A stretch of DNA of 64,000 bases from Acestrorhynchus altus (taxonomy: Eukaryota > Chordata > Actinopteri > Characiformes > Acestrorhynchidae). Positions 59,710 to 64,000 of the stretch are shown here, one piece after another. The stretch spans positions 31,051,279-31,115,278 of the forward strand of contig CM067507.1 of the NCBI GenBank assembly GCA_034509495.1, given 5' to 3'. Both the position numbers and the translations under genes were made by a program. Each line of letters opens with the position of its first letter. The stretch's first letter is position 1. The notes below the pieces were generated by a model. It worked only from the letters and a program-made list of their open reading frames with translations, was not told where the DNA came from and did no database searches.

Positions 59710-60629
59710 TTAGAGTAAGACTTAAATTTAGGTTTAGACCAGTTCCCAGACCAAGCTGGGTGCATTTGTATAATTACTGCAGTATGCCAGTTATTGTTAT
59801 TCAGGTGTGCACTAATGTTCACTGCTCTGCAACGCAAAATACAAATGAACATTCCTAAAAAAATCAATTTACCTGTATTAACATGGAAGTGACAAACCAT
59901 GAACCTCAAACACTGCATAACCAAAATAGGGTCAAAACCTGTTTTTGCAAAACCCAAACTCTGTTATTGGTTTTATTTTTGCTCCCTAAATTCACATTTT
60001 CCCCATCGGCGTGAGAAAGCATTTTTAGGCCTACTTAAAGCTTCATTACAGTCAAATGCAGCCGCAGACAAACCCTTTTTATACTCAACAGTTTAAAAGA
60101 CAAGCTGTTTCAGGTTTGAAACGCTGTGCTAATTCATGTCCAATGTCAACAGAACAAGAAGAAACGGACACAGCGGGGGCATGCCGAGTGGAGGAGTGAA
60201 GGAGAGTTTGGAAGGTGGAATTTGTGGAATAAATTATGTTTAAAAATAGAAAAAGCTAATACAATGCTGGAAGGCTGGTAAGCTGGTGTGCGTTACATAT
60301 GTAACAAAATGTCACATGAATATAAAATTAAATTCTTTTTTTGGTTAAGACCACCGTTAAAAGGCAAATCTACCCTGACCGAAATTCCTGAAACACCATG
60401 GCTTTTATTTCTGTAGAGTTAAAAATGCAGTTAAATTAAAAATAAAAGTTCAATATTTTATTCAGATCTGTTTTCTGATTTCACATATTTACATAATTCA
60501 TATATCAATTTTCCAAATGTACGTCCACACAGTGCTAATTCAAGCTAGGGTTGAGTGATATGACAGAAAATAAAGGAGGACCATATATCATACAATTCAA
60601 TGAAAACCTTAAATTATACTGTTAAAGAA
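59710..60629. other. intronic sequence, nothing recognised
   Basis: A GCTAGGGTTGAGTGATATGA phrase at 60,544 looks like another small MITE start. No supported gene. Confidence 0.4.
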
Positions 60630-60875
60630 TCAGCATTCAGCTCTACCCATGACACATCTCACTACCTCCAATCAGCATTCAGCTCTACCCAGGTCACATC
60701 TCACTACCTCCAATCAGCATTCAGCTCTACCCAGGTCACATCTCACTACCTCCAATCAGCATTCAGCTCTACTCAGGTCACATCTCACTACCTCCAATCA
60801 GCATTCAGCTCTACCCAGGTCACATCTCACTGCATCCAATCACCATTCAGCTCTACCTATGTCACATTGCACTAT
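60630..60875. repeat. 42-bp minisatellite, nearly six copies
   Basis: The unit is AGCATTCAGCTCTACCCAGG followed by TCACATCTCACTACCTCCAA and TC. The middle copies are almost identical; the first (CCATGACACAT) and last (CACCATTCAG, CCTATGTCACATTGCAC) are diverged. Since 42 is divisible by 3, all copies stay open in two frames. Confidence 0.93.
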
Positions 60876-60877
60876 AT

Positions 60878-60936
60878 GGACCCAAGCCCGGATAAATGGT
60901 GAACATTGTGTCAGGAAGGGCATCCGGTGTAAAACT
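60878..60936 (+). repeat. dispersed repeat tail (CCCAAGCCCGGATAAATGG family)
   Basis: GACCCAAGCCCGGATAAATG, then GTCAGGAAGGGCATCCGGTG then TAAAAC. This block is widespread in teleosts, I believe as the 3' part of a LINE family, but the class is from memory. Confidence 0.6.
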
Positions 60937-60961
60937 ATAATGCGGATCTTTATCAAATGGA

Positions 60962-61327
60962 TTACAGTATAGGGACGTACTGAAAAGACTTACCTTCTTT
61001 GGCATCAAGAATGTATTCAAAAACCTCAAAGTGATCTTTATCAAATGTCTTGTGCTGGTGCACTGTGCTTAGAGATCCACCTTTCCCTATAGCTTTGTAT
61101 AACGGCTGTAATGCAATAACACTTGCATTTTCTTTAGAGTCTTCGTGCCACTTATTTTCTGAGAGAGGGACAGAAGTAGAGGTTAACAGGTAACACAACT
61201 CTTCTAGGATCTCATCAATTGGTCCAGTTCCAGTTGCAAATGTTCCAGTTTCAACACCATTGCATCCAAGTTCTCCACAACAGTACCAATCATACAGACT
61301 CCTGTACATTTTGAGAGAAGGCAACAA
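60962..61327 (-). pseudogene. fragment of an unidentified protein gene, truncated
   Basis: Minus-strand frame, open for 121 codons. A plausible 3' splice site (CTCAAAATGTACAG) lies before 61,301; from there it reads SLYDWYCCGELGCNGVETGT, later ILEELCYLL, then DKDHFEVFEYILDAKEG. At 60,994 a perfect donor (AAGAAG|GTAAGT) could end it as a 308-nt exon; if read through it gives KSFQYVPIL and a stop. The FEYILDAKEG...FQYVPIL wording resembles a teleost-expanded family of long uncharacterised (probably transposon-derived) proteins, where the frame normally continues. I take it as a truncated copy; a genuine exon remains possible. Confidence 0.4.
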
Positions 61328-61910
61328 TACCCAATTTAAAATCCCTTTAAAAATGCTTTAAAATATTCCTTCTCAAATGAAAGCCTGGCACATTGACAGC
61401 TAAATTGACAGCTAAAAGTGCTTAAGCAAACTTGTTCCGGACCAGATTGTATCACATGCATCTGACTTAAATTAATCAAAAAGAGTCTTCCATGTTTAAA
61501 ATTTGCATGGGGAGTTTAAATACGTGCAACGGTAACGCTGGCTCTGACCACAAAGCCTGTGCTACAATTTGTAATCTTTCAATCACTGAGATCTGGTGGA
61601 CACTGAAATTGCACAGTCCTGAAACAGAACTCATTCCCTCAGGTTCTAGCTAATGCTCAGCTACAGCTTAACCAACAAGCCACAGTACATGTCCGTGTTT
61701 TGTGATCTAAAAGGCACTGCAACATATAAAACAACATTAGTTATGTTTTCAAGAAATAATCAAGTATTTGGAAAATCTCCATGCATTTCTGTTTAAGTGC
61801 AGGACGTTACTCATGTTTCACACCCGAAGCTGATCTTTATGTAAAACCAACAGCTACTATTTAGAGTGTAGAGTGGACAGTGAGTGGAGACAGGGTTTAA
61901 ACACTCCAGC

Positions 61911-61911
<1 letters not shown>
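61328..61911. other. intronic sequence, nothing recognised
   Basis: No supported feature. Confidence 0.4.

Positions 61912-61975
<64 letters not shown>
61912..61975. repeat. (CA)n microsatellite
   Basis: 64 bases of CA. Confidence 0.97.
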
Positions 61976-61978
<3 letters not shown>

Positions 61979-62239
61979 TACTTTACAAAGTGACCCCAGC
62001 TGACTGCCAAGGGCAAACAGACTGGGACAGCCCAGCAGATGGCCCTTGCTGTGCATATATGTTTGTAAGCAGAATGCTGACCGCTCCAGGGGTCTCACTC
62101 CTACTTACTGCTGCTGGATTTTTCTGCGGGGAACATGCAGCCCCTCCAACCCTTACAGTACATTTTAACAGGAACCCCAACCCTTATGTTCCCAAAAACA
62201 TAATTGTGTGTTTATTATTTTATTCCAATTAATCGCTGT

Positions 62240-62402
62240 GCCAGCCAGCGTCCAATGAGTGTGCCGTGGAGATTGAGCTATCTACCATCCCGAGAGAGCA
62301 TGGCCAGTTGTGCTCTCTCAGACTCCGGCTGCCGAATGCAATCAGCATGACCTGGGATTCGAACCCCAAACTTTGCAATCCACAGCTCCTTCAGCCTGAA
62401 GC
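62240..62402 (-). repeat. tRNA-derived SINE-like repeat
   Basis: The plus strand shows CCTGGGATTCGAACCCCAAA, the complement of a B box (GGTTCGAATCC), then upstream CTCTCAGACTCCGGCTGCCG, GAGAGAGCATGGCCAGTTGT and GTGCCAGCCAGCGTCCAATG. Known wording from otophysan SINEs. No intact A box, so not a tRNA gene. Confidence 0.6.
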
Positions 62403-63158
62403 CACCAGGGAGGAGACTGTGGAGTCTTCAAGCCAGAACCAGCCGACTGAGGGACACCTCTGTCCACCAGGCTGTCAGGACGCTCAACCCTGCCCACCCC
62501 CCTTTTATTGCTCCCTGCACACATGAATTCAGGGACTGGGTGTGCTGTCAGACAGATGACCCTTCGCCCTGGGAAGCAGGTCCTGAAGAAAGTGTTTAGA
62601 ACAGAGCTGATAAGGTAAACAGCTCTTCACTCAGGAGCAACGCCTTGGCGCTTCTCCGTGGCCCGAGAGGAAAGCTGTTGACAACCCTGACTACAATCAC
62701 ACCCACGAGGAGCAGCCTGACATGCTGAAACGAAGCAGAGCAAATACTTCAGTTCTGCTACAACACGTCCACATCATCCCCAGCTGCCATTTCAGCGCAG
62801 GCTTCAGAAGACTGAATACCTTCAAGCCTCAAAATCACTCCTCTTAATGCAGGCCTGGTGACGATCCAAAATAGAGGGAAGCCGAACGCTTTCCCTTCAG
62901 GGATCAATTCCACAACCACGTGTTTGGCTCGCAACAAAACTGTGTGTACTATTCTGTGCTCCAGTTCGGATATTAGGACACAGATTAAAGAGGAAAGGTA
63001 CTTGTGAGAGAATCCTCACAATCCTCCATTTGTCCGTCAGATCATTACAGCTGTAAGTATTTTGTTACTAATGAAATAGAGGCCTATTCACAGTGCTTTT
63101 AATCACCTGCAAAGCTTCTGACTTTAAACAGGAAATGAAACTCGGGTTCACAGCATCT
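62403..63158. other. intronic sequence, nothing recognised
   Basis: 62,540-63,050 is repeat-free and GC-balanced. No splice-bordered frame. Confidence 0.35.
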
Positions 63159-63181
63159 CACACACACACACACACACACAA
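63159..63181. repeat. (CA)n microsatellite
   Basis: 23 bases of CA. Confidence 0.9.
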
Positions 63182-63301
63182 AGATTCCAAAAATCGATTC
63201 CAAAAACCATTGCATTCCTGTCCTTTCAATCCTGTTTCTCACCTTAAGTGTAATATAAAGCTGATAGAGCAGCCAATAACAACTGTGCAATGTTTTTCAT
63301 T

Positions 63302-63324
63302 ATATTTATTTATTTATTTATTTA
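63302..63324. repeat. (TTTA)n run, target of the Tc1 insertion
   Basis: TATTTATTTATTTATTTA ends in the TA at 63,323-63,324 that borders the Tc1 element. Confidence 0.8.
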
Positions 63325-64000
63325 CAGTGGGGAAAATAAGTATTTAGTCAGTCACCAATTGTGCAAGTTCTCCCACTTAAAAAGATGAGAGAGGCCTGTA
63401 ATTGACATCATAGGTAGACCTCAACTATGAGAGACAAAATGTGAAAAAAAAATTGAGAAAATAATTTTGTCTGACTTTTAAAGAATTTATTTGCAAATAA
63501 TGGTGGAAAATAAGTATTTGGTCACCTACAAACAAGCAAGATTTCTGGCAGACTCTGTAACTTCTTTTTAAGAGCTCCTCTTCCCCCACCATTACCTGTA
63601 TTAATGGCACCTGTTTGGAAGTCGCAAATGCATAAAAGACACCTGCCCACAACCTCAAACAGTCACACTCCAAACTCCACTATGGTGAAGACGAAAGAGC
63701 TGTCAGAGGACACCAGAAACCAAATTGTAGACCTGCACCAGGCTGGGAAGACTGAATCTGCAATAGTCAAGCAGCTTGGTGTGAAGAAATCTACTGTGGG
63801 AGCAATAATTAGAAAATGGAAGACCTATGACCACTACTACACCCCTCAATCTGGGGCTCCACGCAAGATCTCAGCCCGTGGGGTCAAAATGATCACAAGA
63901 ACGGTGAGGAAAATCCCAGAACGCCAAGAGGGGATCTAGTGAATGACCTGCAGAAAGCTGGGACCAACGTTACAAAGGCTACCATCAGCAACACACTACG
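63325..64000 (+). mobile_element. Tc1-like transposon, left part (cut by window edge)
   Basis: Inserted at a TA (63,323-63,324). The terminal repeat begins CAGTGGGGAAAATAAGTATT then TAGTCAGTCACCAATTGTGC. The inner direct-repeat copy at 63,505-63,525 is GGTGGAAAATAAGTATTTGG. This two-part terminal layout is typical of fish Tc1 elements of the Sleeping Beauty type. Transposase starts at 63,682. The right half lies outside the window. Confidence 0.93.
63682..64000 (+). pseudogene. Tc1-like transposase, frameshifted, partial
   Basis: ATG at 63,682 opens a frame reading MVKTKELSEDTRNQIVDLHQ, then AGKTESAIVKQLGVKKSTVG and AIIRKWKTY: the paired-like helix-turn-helix of Tc1 transposases, which binds the terminal repeats. 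After the RGVKMITRTVRK block the frame is lost at about 63,905 (one A fewer than expected in the AAAATCCC run) and hits TAG. In the next frame the expected wording resumes (GDLVNDLQKAGT, then KATISNTLR) up to the window edge. So the protein is broken by a single-base deletion but otherwise young-looking. The catalytic DDE domain is not in the window. Confidence 0.92.

Larger units (their letters stand above)
14022..64000 (-). other. pard3: pard3 intron upstream of the exon (partial)
   Basis: Inferred from the 3' splice site at 14,022-14,023. The first coding exon of PARD3 (MKVTVCFGRT...) is not recognisable anywhere to the right on the minus strand, so this intron is at least about 50 kb. Long 5' introns are typical of vertebrate PARD3. 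Nested or alternative exons cannot be excluded; see the exon-like segments at 22.1, 54.3 and 61 kb. Confidence 0.75.

Noticed and set aside
60630..60875. CRISPR-like regular repeats
   Set aside because: The 42-bp units are tandem with no unique spacers, and the genome is a vertebrate.
63425..63673. Minus-strand frame inside the Tc1 terminal region
   Set aside because: It is antisense to the known untranslated part of a Tc1 element.

Overview
This is vertebrate genomic DNA, almost certainly from a ray-finned fish. It is AT-rich and intron-like, with no long open reading frames. It carries 17 long CA/GT microsatellites, many Tc1-like and hAT-like transposon remnants, and several dispersed repeats that I associate with teleosts. 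The Tc1-like family with ends like CACTATATGTCCAAA and the fold-back family beginning GGTGGGTCATTCTCAGCACT point to an otophysan (characin, catfish or knifefish relative). That placement rests on remembered repeat families, not on a search.

The only protein-coding exon I can name with confidence is on the minus strand at 13,920-14,021. It has a clean 3' splice site, 34 codons and a GTGAGC donor, and it encodes the N-terminal-domain segment of the cell-polarity scaffold Par-3 (pard3). The window is therefore best read as one internal pard3 exon between two very large introns: more than 13.9 kb downstream (left side) and about 50 kb upstream (right side). I found neither the first coding exon nor the following large exon.

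Layout. 1-13.9 kb: intron with CA/GT repeats, an old 'TTTGGATGGT' minisatellite, a decayed Tc1 transposase fragment (10.3-10.55 kb), a hAT-like MITE (11.7 kb), a 14-bp minisatellite (11.95-12.3 kb) and a fold-back element (13.36 kb). 13.92-14.08 kb: the pard3 exon, with a (CT)21 microsatellite as its polypyrimidine tract. 14.4-34 kb: intron with paired dispersed repeats, Tc1-like copies, a telomere-like CCCTAA array (29.7-30.3 kb) and a 280-bp polypurine tract (33.9-34.2 kb). 34-47 kb: a perfect 300-bp palindrome centred on (TA)28 (38.6-38.9 kb), SINE-like copies, a second decayed Tc1 transposase and a 400-bp GAA/TTC array (45.7-46.1 kb). 47-64 kb: a second hAT-like MITE, SINE-like copies, a degraded Tc1 element with recognisable transposase (57.0-58.2 kb) next to a 261-bp MITE, a 42-bp minisatellite, a gene-like minus-strand reading frame that stops early (60.96-61.3 kb), and at the right edge a younger Tc1 element with a frameshifted transposase that runs out of the window.

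I see no bacterial-type features, CRISPR arrays, rRNA genes or intact tRNA genes. The most unusual items are the perfect palindrome, the microsatellite serving as splice-site tract, the telomere-like and GAA arrays, and a few exon-like minus-strand segments (22.1, 54.3 and 61 kb) that match nothing I can name with confidence.
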